Of a stretch of 64,000 nt of DNA, positions 8,389 through 18,070 are shown piece by piece; position 1 is the first letter of the stretch; each line of letters opens with the position of its first letter. Source of the DNA: an uncultured Altererythrobacter sp. (lineage in GTDB: Bacteria > Pseudomonadota > Alphaproteobacteria > Sphingomonadales > Sphingomonadaceae); assembly GCA_913055875.1 (NCBI GenBank), contig CAJXJY010000002.1, positions 124,001 to 188,000 on the forward strand, in the 5' to 3' direction. The notes under the pieces are model-generated. The model was not told the DNA's origin, did not search any database, and saw only the letters and a list, made by a program, of their open reading frames with translations. The position numbers were made by a program, and so were the translations under genes.

Positions 8389-9152
8389 AAGTTGTGATCC
8401 TCGGCTCCGGCACGTCGACCGGCGTGCCGCGGATCGGAGAGGACTGGGGCGACTGCGATCCGGACGAACCGAAGAACCGGCGCACGCGTGTGTCGATCCT
8501 CGTCGAGAGCGACGAAGGCAACCGGCTGCTGGTCGACACCTCGACCGATCTGCGCCAGCAATTGCTCGTCAACGGGATCGGCAGCGTCGACGCGGTGTTC
8601 TGGACGCACGACCACGCCGATCACTGCCACGGAATCGATGATCTGCGCGTCATGCGCTACGGGCGCGGCGCACCGCTGCCCGGCTATGCCTCGGCGGAAA
8701 CGGTGCAGCGCCTGCGCCGCCGTTTCGACTATGTCTTTGCCGGGCAGCACGGCTATCCGACGATAGTGAGCCTCGATACGCTCGATCGACTGCGCATCTG
8801 CTCGGGTTTCGGTGTGGAATCGGTCCAGATGCCGCACGGTCCAGGGGAAACGACCGGCTACCGCTTCGAATATGCAGGAAAATCGGTCGTTTACGCGACG
8901 GACTTCAGCGAAATTACCGAACCGATGGTAGACCTGTTCGACCGCGCCGATCTGCTTGTCACCGATTGCCTGCGCCGCGATCCGCATCCGACGCATGCGC
9001 ATCTCGCAATGGCGCTCGACCTGGCCGAACGCAGCGGCGCGACACGGACCGTATTGACGCATCTGGACAAGAGCATGGATTATGCGACCCTGTGTGGCGA
9101 AACCCCGGACAATGTCATGGTCGGCTATGATGGAATGGAGATCGAACTGTGA
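8385..9152 (+). CDS. MBL-fold metallohydrolase, PhnP/RNase Z-like
   Basis: The GTG at 8385 overlaps the tatD stop and gives MKVVILGSGTSTGVPRIG, the typical beginning of this group. The metal motif THDHADH lies at residues 74-80. Further ligands fit MPHGPGETTGYRFEY, ATDFSE and THLDKSMDY. Related proteins include PhnP (cyclic ribose phosphate phosphodiesterase) and RNase Z; with no phn genes nearby the true substrate is open. Product is 255 residues, cytoplasmic. A small membrane-protein gene follows directly (GTGA). Confidence 0.88.
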   Translation: MKVVILGSGTSTGVPRIGEDWGDCDPDEPKNRRTRVSILVESDEGNRLLVDTSTDLRQQLLVNGIGSVDAVFWTHDHADHCHGIDDLRVMRYGRGAPLPGYASAETVQRLRRRFDYVFAGQHGYPTIVSLDTLDRLRICSGFGVESVQMPHGPGETTGYRFEYAGKSVVYATDFSEITEPMVDLFDRADLLVTDCLRRDPHPTHAHLAMALDLAERSGATRTVLTHLDKSMDYATLCGETPDNVMVGYDGMEIEL

Positions 9153-9157
9153 CGAAC

Positions 9158-9316
9158 ATGGCCACGATCCAGATCGTTGCGCTGATCGGCTGGCTGTTGC
9201 TTATGCTCAGCGCGTACGCATCCTATCGGCTCGACTGGAAGAAAACCGTGCGCATGGCACTGACCTGGGGATGCATTTTCGCGGGCCTGACCCTTATGAT
9301 CGGCTTCTTCATGTAG
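9158..9316 (+). CDS. Small two-helix membrane protein
   Basis: A 52-residue frame from the ATG at 9158 (or 55 residues from a GTG at 9149 overlapping the upstream stop) runs to TAG at 9314. It has two hydrophobic stretches, IQIVALIGWLLLMLSAYA and MALTWGCIFAGLTLMIGFFM, joined by a short basic loop SYRLDWKKTVR. That predicts a helical hairpin in the inner membrane. Its tight coupling to the MBL hydrolase and the good hydrophobic pattern argue that it is a real gene. Function is unknown. Confidence 0.65.
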   Translation: MATIQIVALIGWLLLMLSAYASYRLDWKKTVRMALTWGCIFAGLTLMIGFFM

Positions 9317-9400
9317 CGAGGAGGGCCTCACGGGTCTCTCTCCAATCGCCTCTCAATTTAACATAATAGATATTATCGTTCCAAGACAGTCTCACAAGCG

Positions 9401-10153
9401 ATGCCTGCCCAGCTAGACCGCCTCCTTTCGATCATGCGTGCATTGCGCGACCCGGAGAACGGGTGCGAATGGGATCGTGCGCAGCGTTTCGAGACGATCG
9501 TGCCGCATACTATCGAGGAAGCCTACGAGGTCGCCGACGCGGTGGCGCGCAAGGACGTCGACGATATCCGCGACGAACTCGGCGATCTGCTCTTCCAGGT
9601 CGTGTTCCAGGCGCGCATCGCCGAGGAAGACGGACTGTTCGATTTCGATGCCGTTGCGAAGGCGATATCGGACAAGCTCGTCGCGCGGCATCCGCATATA
9701 TTCGGCGACGAGGTTGGAGAGATGCGCGAGGAGCGCTGGGAGGCGATCAAGGCGGCCGAGCGCAAGTCCAAGGGAGCGGAGAGCGCGCTCGACGGCGTCG
9801 CTCTCGCGCTGCCGGCGCTGATGCGTGCCGACAAACTGCAGAAACGCGCCGCGCGCACCGGCTTCGACTGGCCCGATACGAACGGTCCCGCCGACAAGCT
9901 GCGCGAGGAAATGTACGAGCTGGCCGAAGCGGCGCCCGACAAGCGCGAAGAAGAAGCGGGTGATTTGCTGTTTGCGGCGGTCAATTTGGTGCGGGCCTAC
10001 GGTATCGCGCCCGAGGACGCCCTGCGTTCGGCGAATGCCAAGTTCGAGCGCCGCTTCCGCGCTATGGAACGGTTGGCGGGAGGGAATTTTGCAGAGCGGG
10101 ATCTCGCTGGCCAGGAAGCGCTGTGGCAGCAGGTGAAGGCGGGCGAGGATTAG
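9401..10153 (+). CDS. mazG: Nucleoside triphosphate pyrophosphohydrolase
   Basis: Hydrolyses NTPs/dNTPs to monophosphate and PPi, cleaning the nucleotide pool. The 250-residue protein has two MazG domains. The first shows EEAYE (Glu39, Glu40, Glu43) and DELGD (Glu59, Asp62), the Mg2+ site; the second repeats the pattern more weakly (EEMYELAEA, KREEEAGDLLFAAVNL). An 84-bp gap with an AT-rich stretch (ATAATAGATATTAT at 9361-9374) precedes the ATG and may hold its promoter. Its 3' end overlaps the convergent sulfotransferase gene by 4 bp. Confidence 0.95.
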   Translation: MPAQLDRLLSIMRALRDPENGCEWDRAQRFETIVPHTIEEAYEVADAVARKDVDDIRDELGDLLFQVVFQARIAEEDGLFDFDAVAKAISDKLVARHPHIFGDEVGEMREERWEAIKAAERKSKGAESALDGVALALPALMRADKLQKRAARTGFDWPDTNGPADKLREEMYELAEAAPDKREEEAGDLLFAAVNLVRAYGIAPEDALRSANAKFERRFRAMERLAGGNFAERDLAGQEALWQQVKAGED

Positions 10154-10905
10154 CCGCCCTTCCCGGCCCGCTCCTTCCATTCGCGCGCGCCGCGCTGATC
10201 CTGCCGCCTGATTTCAGGCACCACGGTCCGAGCATCCGTATCGAGTTCGACAGCGAGATAATCGGCCGTTGTCGCCACGAAACCGGCCGGATCGGCAACC
10301 GCGTCTTCGTACCAGACCACCAGCGGCTCGATGTGCATCTCGCGGCACATGTCCGCCCACGCCCGTTCCTGCGTCGCGATCAGCCGACCCGCCCGCTCGA
10401 GTGCCTGCGCGTCGAATTCGGGTTCGTCCCGCCCTTCCGTCTCCTGTTCCGCACGCCAGATGCCCGACAGCATCGCCCTGGCGTAGGAAACGGCATGCGC
10501 GGTGGCATCGCGGCGGCGCAGCTGGACCACCCTCGCCCGTCCCGGCGGTAGCAGGAAGTGCAGCACTGCGCGGAGCAGCGGGGGATTGGCCTGCGACAAT
10601 TCCTCCAACTGGAGCGGAAACGCCTTGAGGCCGAACACGCCGTTTGGCGAGGTCCGCCTGCGCAGCGCGTTCTCCCACAGCTCGCGCTGCAATTGCGGCG
10701 AGGCCGAAGCGTGGCCGTAGGGGCCGGAGGGTTCGAAATTGAGATATTCGAGCGGCGCGCCGAGACATCCGCTGCGCCACAGCAAATGGCTGACGAAGGT
10801 GCTCCCGGTGCGCGGGACGGTTGCGAGGAGATAGGGCCGGTCGGGAGGCGCGCGGTCGGGAAAGTCCCAGCGATCTTCGTAGCCGGTCTCGATCCCTTCC
10901 AGCAT
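10150..10905 (-). CDS. Stf0-type sulfotransferase
   Basis: Predicted to move a sulfuryl group from PAPS to an acceptor, possibly a sugar or lipid head group. The 251-residue protein has the PAPS 5'-phosphosulfate loop ATVPRTGSTFVSHLL at ~28-42 and the later RRRDATAHAVSYARA, the 3'-phosphate region. PLEYLNFEPSG and a WADMCREMHIEPLVVWYEDA segment match the Stf0 family (named for mycobacterial trehalose 2-sulfotransferase). The substrate here is unknown. Its ATG lies 3 bp after the hflX stop, so it is the last gene of the ntr-hfq-hflX transcript. Confidence 0.85.
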   Translation of the reverse strand: MLEGIETGYEDRWDFPDRAPPDRPYLLATVPRTGSTFVSHLLWRSGCLGAPLEYLNFEPSGPYGHASASPQLQRELWENALRRRTSPNGVFGLKAFPLQLEELSQANPPLLRAVLHFLLPPGRARVVQLRRRDATAHAVSYARAMLSGIWRAEQETEGRDEPEFDAQALERAGRLIATQERAWADMCREMHIEPLVVWYEDAVADPAGFVATTADYLAVELDTDARTVVPEIRRQDQRGAREWKERAGKGG

Positions 10906-10908
10906 GAC

Positions 10909-12246
10909 TCAGTCCTGCAACGCGAGATAGCGCCCGTGCTCGCGTTCGGTCAGGCGCACGTCGATCCGCCGCATCGGCATGCCGTTCTCCACCTCCTCTG
11001 CCTCTTCGTCGCGGAGGATTTCGCCGCGCGCATGGAGCCACGCGATCCGCTGGCCATCGGAAGCCGGTACGGTGAAGCTGTATTCGCGCGCATCGGCCGT
11101 CAGCCGCTGTGCGATCGTCTCAATCAGATGGTCGAGCCCGAACCCGGAGAGCGCGGAGACCGGTACGGCACCGTCGAGTTCGCCGGCGGCCTGCTCAAGC
11201 ACCTTGCGCTGCTCTGCCGTCAGTACGTCCCACTTGTTCCAGGCCTCGATAATCGGGATTGCTCCGCCGTCTTCGCCATCTTCCCCTTCGACGATCCCGA
11301 GCTCGGCCAGCACCTCGAGCACCTGCGTTTTCTGCACCGCCGAAGCCTCGTTCGCCATATCGCGCACATGGACGATGATGTCCGCCCCGGTGACCTCTTC
11401 GAGCGTCGCGCGGAAGGCCGCGACGAGCTGCGTCGGCAGGTCCGAAATGAAGCCGACCGTATCCGACAGGATCGCCTTCTCGACCCCCGGCAGGCGGATC
11501 GCACGCATCGTCGGGTCGAGCGTGGCGAACAGCAGGTCCTCGGCCATGACGTCGGCTCCGGTCATGCGATTGAACAGCGTCGACTTTCCTGCGTTGGTGT
11601 AGCCGACCAGCGCGATCACCGGCCATGGCGCCTTGCCGCGCCGTTCGCGATGCAGCGCGCGGGTGCGGCGGACCTGCTCCAGCTCCTTGCGCAGCCGCGC
11701 CATGCGCTGGCGGATCATCCGCCTATCGGCCTCGATCTGCGTCTCGCCCGGGCCGCCGAGGAAACCGAAGCCGCCGCGCTGGCGTTCGAGGTGGGTCCAG
11801 CTGCGCACGAGCCTGCTCTGCTGGTAGTCGAGATGCGCCAGCTCCACCTGCAACCGCCCTTCTGCGGTTGCCGCGCGCTCGCCGAAGATTTCGAGGATCA
11901 GCCCGGTGCGGTCGATCACCTTGCGACCGAGCTTTTCCTCCAGGTTGCGCTGCTGGATCGGGCTGAGGGCCCCGTCGACGACCAGCAATTCGGCCTCGTG
12001 CAGCTCGCATTGCGTGCCGATATTGTCGACCTGGCCGGAGCCGAACAGCGTGTCGGGCCGGACATTGCGCACGGGTAGCACGAAAGCCTCGGCGACGACG
12101 ATGCCGATCGCCAGCGCCAGACCCGAGATCTCCTCGAGCCGGGCCTCGGGATCGAGGTCGTGCGCCGTGCCGCGGATATCGGGGCACACGACCAGCGCCC
12201 GCGCACCGCGCGAGACCTCGCCCAGCAGGTTATCGTCGAAGCTCAG
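10909..12246 (-). CDS. hflX: GTPase HflX (ribosome-splitting factor), apparent CTG start
   Basis: HflX binds the large ribosomal subunit and splits stalled ribosomes. The protein (445 residues from the proposed start) has the N-terminal HflX domain ([27 protein letters not shown]), a coiled linker ([19 protein letters not shown]) and a G domain with [17 protein letters not shown] and NKWD. No ATG, GTG or TTG lies near the hfq stop in this frame. The first codon that preserves the N-terminal strand is CTG at 12246, overlapping the hfq TGA as CTGA, with GAGGA just upstream. The nearest conventional start is GTG at 12189, inside the first conserved strand. Start is therefore uncertain; identity is not. 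Confidence 0.93.
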   Translation of the reverse strand: MSFDDNLLGEVSRGARALVVCPDIRGTAHDLDPEARLEEISGLALAIGIVVAEAFVLPVRNVRPDTLFGSGQVDNIGTQCELHEAELLVVDGALSPIQQRNLEEKLGRKVIDRTGLILEIFGERAATAEGRLQVELAHLDYQQSRLVRSWTHLERQRGGFGFLGGPGETQIEADRRMIRQRMARLRKELEQVRRTRALHRERRGKAPWPVIALVGYTNAGKSTLFNRMTGADVMAEDLLFATLDPTMRAIRLPGVEKAILSDTVGFISDLPTQLVAAFRATLEEVTGADIIVHVRDMANEASAVQKTQVLEVLAELGIVEGEDGEDGGAIPIIEAWNKWDVLTAEQRKVLEQAAGELDGAVPVSALSGFGLDHLIETIAQRLTADAREYSFTVPASDGQRIAWLHARGEILRDEEAEEVENGMPMRRIDVRLTEREHGRYLALQD

Positions 12247-12785
12247 TCTTCCTCGCCTTCCCAGTCGTCGCTCAGATCGACATGCGTTGCCGGCTGAATG
12301 GTCGAAACCGCGTGCTTGTAGGCCAGCTGCACGTAGCCTTCGCGTTCGAGCAGCGTGCAAAACAGGTCGTAGGCGGCGATCTTGCCCTGCAGCATCACGC
12401 CGTTGACGAGAAACATGGTCACCTGCGCCTCGGCCTCGGCGACGCGCGACAGGAACACGTCCTGCAGCAGGCGCTGCTTGCGATTGCTGTCCTGGCTGGC
12501 GAACTGGCTCGCATCGACCGGTTGGCCCGGCATGATGGTCGAAACCGCGTGCTTGTAGACCAGCTGCGACTGGCCATCGCGCCGCAGCAGGATCGAGAAA
12601 TTGTCGAACCAGGTGACGATGCCCTGCAGCTTCACGCCCTTGACGAGGAACATCGTCACCGGGGTCTTGTTCTTGCGCAACAGGTTGAGGAAGGCATCCT
12701 GCAGGCTCGGCTGCTTGCCCGGTTTGGGCGCGGGCGGCGGGCTCGGTGGAGGGGTGCGCGCGGAAAGTGTGCGATCGCTCGGCAT
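12243..12785 (-). CDS. hfq: Tandem two-domain Hfq RNA chaperone
   Basis: Hfq joins small RNAs to mRNAs as a hexamer of ~80-residue Sm-fold subunits. This 180-residue protein holds two Hfq domains in one chain. After a Pro-rich tail, domain 1 (~25-90) keeps Gln29, rim residues Arg37/Lys38/Lys40, Lys52, Phe63 and Tyr77-Lys78-His79, equivalent to E. coli Q8, R16/R17/R19, K31, F42 and the YKH motif. Domain 2 (~104-169) keeps Gln108, Phe142 and Tyr156-Lys157-His158, but the rim reads Ala-Glu-Ala-Glu (116-119) and Lys31 is Met131. Three chains could form a ring of alternating domains. The end is acidic (DDWEGEED). The gene lies between ntrX and hflX as usual. Confidence 0.93.
   Translation of the reverse strand: MPSDRTLSARTPPPSPPPAPKPGKQPSLQDAFLNLLRKNKTPVTMFLVKGVKLQGIVTWFDNFSILLRRDGQSQLVYKHAVSTIMPGQPVDASQFASQDSNRKQRLLQDVFLSRVAEAEAQVTMFLVNGVMLQGKIAAYDLFCTLLEREGYVQLAYKHAVSTIQPATHVDLSDDWEGEED
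12298..12568. repeat. Internal duplication within hfq
   Basis: The stretch from 12298 and that from 12535 share 24 identical bases (ATGGTCGAAACCGCGTGCTT then GTAG), and 33 of 34 when continued through the adjoining CCAGCTGC. They encode the YKHAVSTI region of domains 2 and 1. Identity at wobble positions over this patch is higher than in the rest of the two domains, which suggests gene conversion or strong local constraint. Confidence 0.7.
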
Positions 12786-12932
12786 GGCAGGTTATCCCTT
12801 TCTTGGCGGCCGTTATTGCGGTCCGCATTCTGGCCCTTCGCCGGTTTCGCCAACGTCGGGCCGGTTCTTCGGGCGGCATACTGTCAAACCGCCGTGACGC
12901 GCAAATGTTTCAGGCTTCGCTACGCAAAAGCC

Positions 12933-14318
12933 CTAGTTCTTCCGCTCGCTCGCCTTGCGTTCGCCCATCCCGAGCAGCTTGAGCTTGCGGTGCAGCGCCG
13001 AGCGCTCCATCCCGATGAAGCTCGCGGTCTTGGAGATATTGCCCGAAAAGCGGCGGATCTGGATCGCGAGATACTCACGTTCGAAGCTCTCGCGGGCTTC
13101 GCGCAGGGGGATACCCATCAGAGCGGAGATGCCCCCTCCCCCGCCGAGCTTGCCGCCGGTGACCTCGCTCGGCAGCATGTCCGGCTCGATCGTCTTGACC
13201 CGGTCGCGCGGGGTCAGGATGATCGTCCGCTCCACCACATTGCGCAGCTGGCGCACGTTACCGGGCCAGTCGTAGGCCTGCAGTGCCGCCATCGCCTCCT
13301 CGGCGATTGCCGGCGCCATGATCCCCTGTTCGGCGGCATGGCGGGTGAAAAAATGCTCCGCCAGGGCAGGGATATCGTCGCGCCTTTCGGCCAGCGACGG
13401 GATCGTCACCGGGACGACGTTGAGGCGATAGAAGAGATCCTCGCGGAAGCGCTTTTCCTCCATCTCCTTCTGCAGGTCGCGCGATGTGGACGAAACGACA
13501 CGCACGTCGACGCCGATCTGACGGCTGCCCCCGACCCTGACGAAGCTCTGCTCGGTCAGCACGCGCAGGATGCGCGCCTGCGTCGACAGCGGCATGTCGG
13601 CGATTTCGTCGAGATAGAGCGTGCCCCCATCCGCGAGTTCGAGCAGGCCGGGTCGCACCAGCTTGCCTTCGGCTTCTTCGCCGAACAGCTCCTGTTCGAA
13701 TTTCTCGGGTGTGATGCGCGCGGAATTGACGATAACGAAAGCCGATTCGGCACGCGTGCTCCACGCATGGAGTAGCCGTGCGGCGACTTCCTTGCCGGCC
13801 CCCGCGGGGCCGCTGATCAGCACCCGGCTGCCGGTCCCGGCGACGCGCTTGAGCGTCGCGCGGACCTGGTTGATCGCGGTCGAATTGCCGGTGAACTCCT
13901 CGCCATGCGCGAAGCCCTGCCGCAATTGCGAATTCTCGCGCCGGAGGCGTTCGGTTTCGGTCGCGCGCTCGACGAGGTGGAGCAGGCGTTCTGCCTCGAA
14001 CGGCTTTTCGATAAAATCCATCGCGCCGCGGCTGACCGCCGAAACGGCGGTATCGATATTGCCGTGGCCGGAGAAGATGATCACCGGCAGCTCGGGCTCG
14101 CGCTTCTTGATCTCGTCGAGTACTTCGAGCCCGTCCATCGGGCTGCCGTGAAGCCACACGTCGAGCAGCACGAGGCTCGGCCGGCGATCGTCGATCGCAT
14201 CGAGCGCGGCCTGGCTGTCGGGCGCGGTGCGGCATTCGTAGCCTTCGTCGCTGAGGACTCCGGATACGAGTTCGCGAATATCGCGTTCGTCGTCGACTAT
14301 GAGAATGTCGAGCGCCAT
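12933..14318 (-). CDS. ntrX: Nitrogen-related response regulator NtrX
   Basis: Partner of the membrane kinase NtrY. The 461-residue protein has a receiver domain (Asp53 in VLLDVWLHG), an AAA+ domain (Walker A GPAGAGKE, Walker [26 protein letters not shown]) and a Fis-type helix-turn-helix at the end (FSGNISKTASFIGMERSALH). The sigma54-contact motif GAFTGA is absent: after ELFG the chain reads EEAEGKLVRPG. It is therefore unlikely to activate sigma54 promoters, as for other alphaproteobacterial NtrX proteins. It lies 22 bp after ntrY in the same operon, and a 147-bp gap separates it from hfq. Confidence 0.94.
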   Translation of the reverse strand: MALDILIVDDERDIRELVSGVLSDEGYECRTAPDSQAALDAIDDRRPSLVLLDVWLHGSPMDGLEVLDEIKKREPELPVIIFSGHGNIDTAVSAVSRGAMDFIEKPFEAERLLHLVERATETERLRRENSQLRQGFAHGEEFTGNSTAINQVRATLKRVAGTGSRVLISGPAGAGKEVAARLLHAWSTRAESAFVIVNSARITPEKFEQELFGEEAEGKLVRPGLLELADGGTLYLDEIADMPLSTQARILRVLTEQSFVRVGGSRQIGVDVRVVSSTSRDLQKEMEEKRFREDLFYRLNVVPVTIPSLAERRDDIPALAEHFFTRHAAEQGIMAPAIAEEAMAALQAYDWPGNVRQLRNVVERTIILTPRDRVKTIEPDMLPSEVTGGKLGGGGGISALMGIPLREARESFEREYLAIQIRRFSGNISKTASFIGMERSALHRKLKLLGMGERKASERKN

Positions 14319-14340
14319 CAGCGCATGTCCTTTCCGCCGG

Positions 14341-16569
14341 TCATTCGGCCGACTCGTCGTTCTGCCTGTGTTGTGCCGGTTCGCGCGCGAACCGCAGCGT
14401 CACCCTGGTTCCCCCCTGCTCACCCCCCGAAAAGGTCATTTCGCCGCCGTGCTCCTCGACGATCTTGTTCACGATCGCGAGACCCAGCCCGGTGCCCTTC
14501 TCGCGGGTCGTGACATAGGGTTCGACAATGCGGTCGCGATCCTGCGGCAAGCCGACGCCGTTATCCTCGATCGCGACCACCAGATCGCCCTTGCCGACGG
14601 CGATCCCGACCGAAACGCGTCCGCGATAATCGGGTTCGGAGGTCTTGGCCTTGGCTTCCACCGCCTCCACGGCATTCTTGAGCACGTTGGTCATCGCCTG
14701 ACCGACCTGGTGACGGTCGCATGACATCGTCACGGGTCCGTCGATATCGCCCGCGAGCGCGAAATCGATCTGCGGATGCGCAACTTCCTGCAGGAACAGC
14801 GCCTGGCGGATCAGGTCGAGCGCATCCTCCTGCCGGAACACCGGCTTGGGCAGCCGCGCGAAGCTGGAGAACTCGTCGACCATCTTGCGCAGATCGCCGA
14901 CCTGGCGGACGATAGTGCTGGTCAGTTCGTCGAACAGCTCGCCGTCGCTCTCGATCTGCTTGCGGTAACGGCGCTTGAGGCGCTCGGTCGCAAGCTGGAT
15001 CGGAGTCAGCGGATTCTTGATCTCGTGCGCGATCCGCCGTGCGATGTCGGACCAGGCCGCCTGGCGCTGGTCGAGCAATTGGCGGGTGATATCCTCGAAG
15101 GTGATGACCCTGCCGTCGCTGGTATCGGCAATCTTGACCGCCAGCGTCAGCAACTCGCCTTCGCGGTTGTAGCTGACAACGCCGCTCGAAATCCCGGCTT
15201 CGACCAGCGCCCCGATCTGCGGCGCGAGATCCGCAAGCTTCATGCCGGTTCCCACCGCCCTCTCGTCGCCGAGCAGCAGTTTCTGCGCCGGGCCGTTCAT
15301 CAGCTCGATCGTACCGCCGCCACTGATCGATAGCACCCCCGCGGATACCGATTGCAGAACGGTTTCGATAAACGCCCGCCGATCGTCGAGCTGGCGGTTG
15401 GCACCGACCAGCGCATCGGTCTGCTTCTCGATCTGCGCCGTCATGCGGTTGAAGGCGCGGTTGAGCAGCCCGATCTCGTCGGCGCCGGTGCGCCCTTCCA
15501 CACGCATCGCGAAATTGCCCGCACCCACCTTGCGCGCCGCCAGAACGAGATCGGTCAGCGGTTCCACCTGCCGATCGGCGAAACGCAACGCGAACCACAC
15601 CGCCACGCCGAGCAGCGCGAGAGAAACGAAAAACAGCGCGAGGTGGAAGCGCAATTGCAGCGCCCGCGCGCGGCGGGTGAGCGCGTCATAATTCGCCGCG
15701 ATCGATTGGGCCCGGTCCCACGAGGTGAACGATATCGCTTCCGTGTTGCGTGCGTTGTAGAGGAACGTGCCGTTGTCGAGGTCGATCGGCGCAAGGGCCT
15801 GCAGCCGGGTCGCATCGGCGTCGACAACGACACGCTCTCCTGCTCGCAGCCGGTCGACCACGGCGTTGCCGAACTCGCCGGGCTCGCTGCCCTGCGTGAG
15901 ATTGTAGGTCGCGATCGTCCGCAGCGAGCCGTCGTCGACCGATTGCAGGATCGCGGTCTCGTTCACCTCGCGGCTCTGCATCTGGTACTGGACGAAATCG
16001 ACGAATTCGTCGCCGGTCAGCGACAGCCGCGCCGTATTCTCGAAATAGTACTGCATGTCGCCTGCCATGGCGGTGGTCTCGTCGGCCACCTCGAGCTGGT
16101 TCTGCTCGTAATATTCGCGCGCCAGCTCGTTGGCGTTGCGCATCAGCCCGCGCGAATCGTCCGAGAACCAGAAATCGACCCCGTACTGGAACATGAAAGC
16201 GGCGAAGGCAGAGACAAGCAGCGTCGGGACCGCGGCGACGAGCGAGAAAAAGAACACCAGCCTGACATGGAGCCGCGCGGTGCTGCCCGCCGCACGACTG
16301 ATCGCCATTCTGCGGCCATACAGGACCAGCAGCGTCATCGCCGGGATCAGCGTCCCGATCAGCAGTGCGGCGACCTGGTTGGACGGAAGCAATTGTCCGT
16401 CGGCAGGCGCCGAAGCGAAGGCGAGATAGGTCGCCCCCATCATCACGATCAGCGCGAGCGCCGCGATCAGCTCGAGCCAGAAGAAGAAATTGGCGCGGCG
16501 CGAAGCTATGACGAACCGGCGCCACCAGCGCGGGCTGCTTCGTGTTCCGATCAGAGACGCGCCAGTCAT
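14341..16569 (-). CDS. ntrY: Membrane sensor histidine kinase NtrY
   Basis: Senses an envelope, nitrogen or redox signal and phosphorylates NtrX. From the ATG at 16569 the protein has 742 residues: hydrophobic helices at ~25-110 (FFFWLELIAALALIVMMGAT, NQVAALLIGTLIPAMTLLVL, LVFFFSLVAAVPTLLVSAFA), a periplasmic loop, another helix (FHLALFFVSLALLGVAVWFA), a HAMP domain, a PAS domain and the kinase core. The H-box is [15 protein letters not shown]; the ATP lid has VAIEDNGVGL and EKGTGLGLAIV. Earlier in-frame starts at 16599 and 16674 exist, the latter inside ntrC; none has a clear ribosome site, so the N-terminus is uncertain. Confidence 0.93.
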   Translation of the reverse strand: MTGASLIGTRSSPRWWRRFVIASRRANFFFWLELIAALALIVMMGATYLAFASAPADGQLLPSNQVAALLIGTLIPAMTLLVLYGRRMAISRAAGSTARLHVRLVFFFSLVAAVPTLLVSAFAAFMFQYGVDFWFSDDSRGLMRNANELAREYYEQNQLEVADETTAMAGDMQYYFENTARLSLTGDEFVDFVQYQMQSREVNETAILQSVDDGSLRTIATYNLTQGSEPGEFGNAVVDRLRAGERVVVDADATRLQALAPIDLDNGTFLYNARNTEAISFTSWDRAQSIAANYDALTRRARALQLRFHLALFFVSLALLGVAVWFALRFADRQVEPLTDLVLAARKVGAGNFAMRVEGRTGADEIGLLNRAFNRMTAQIEKQTDALVGANRQLDDRRAFIETVLQSVSAGVLSISGGGTIELMNGPAQKLLLGDERAVGTGMKLADLAPQIGALVEAGISSGVVSYNREGELLTLAVKIADTSDGRVITFEDITRQLLDQRQAAWSDIARRIAHEIKNPLTPIQLATERLKRRYRKQIESDGELFDELTSTIVRQVGDLRKMVDEFSSFARLPKPVFRQEDALDLIRQALFLQEVAHPQIDFALAGDIDGPVTMSCDRHQVGQAMTNVLKNAVEAVEAKAKTSEPDYRGRVSVGIAVGKGDLVVAIEDNGVGLPQDRDRIVEPYVTTREKGTGLGLAIVNKIVEEHGGEMTFSGGEQGGTRVTLRFAREPAQHRQNDESAE

Positions 16570-16657
16570 CGTTGCAATGCTACAACGGTGCTGTTGCATG
16601 TTTGCAAGCGTTTTGTCGGTGAATCGAGGGTTCGCGGCGACGAATTCCAGCGCATGG

Positions 16658-18066
<1,409 letters not shown>

Positions 18067-18070
<4 letters not shown>

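Noticed and set aside
12187-12189. GTG as start of hflX
   Set aside because: It would remove the first conserved strand (RALVV) of the HflX N-terminal domain and leaves a gap after hfq; kept only as an alternative.
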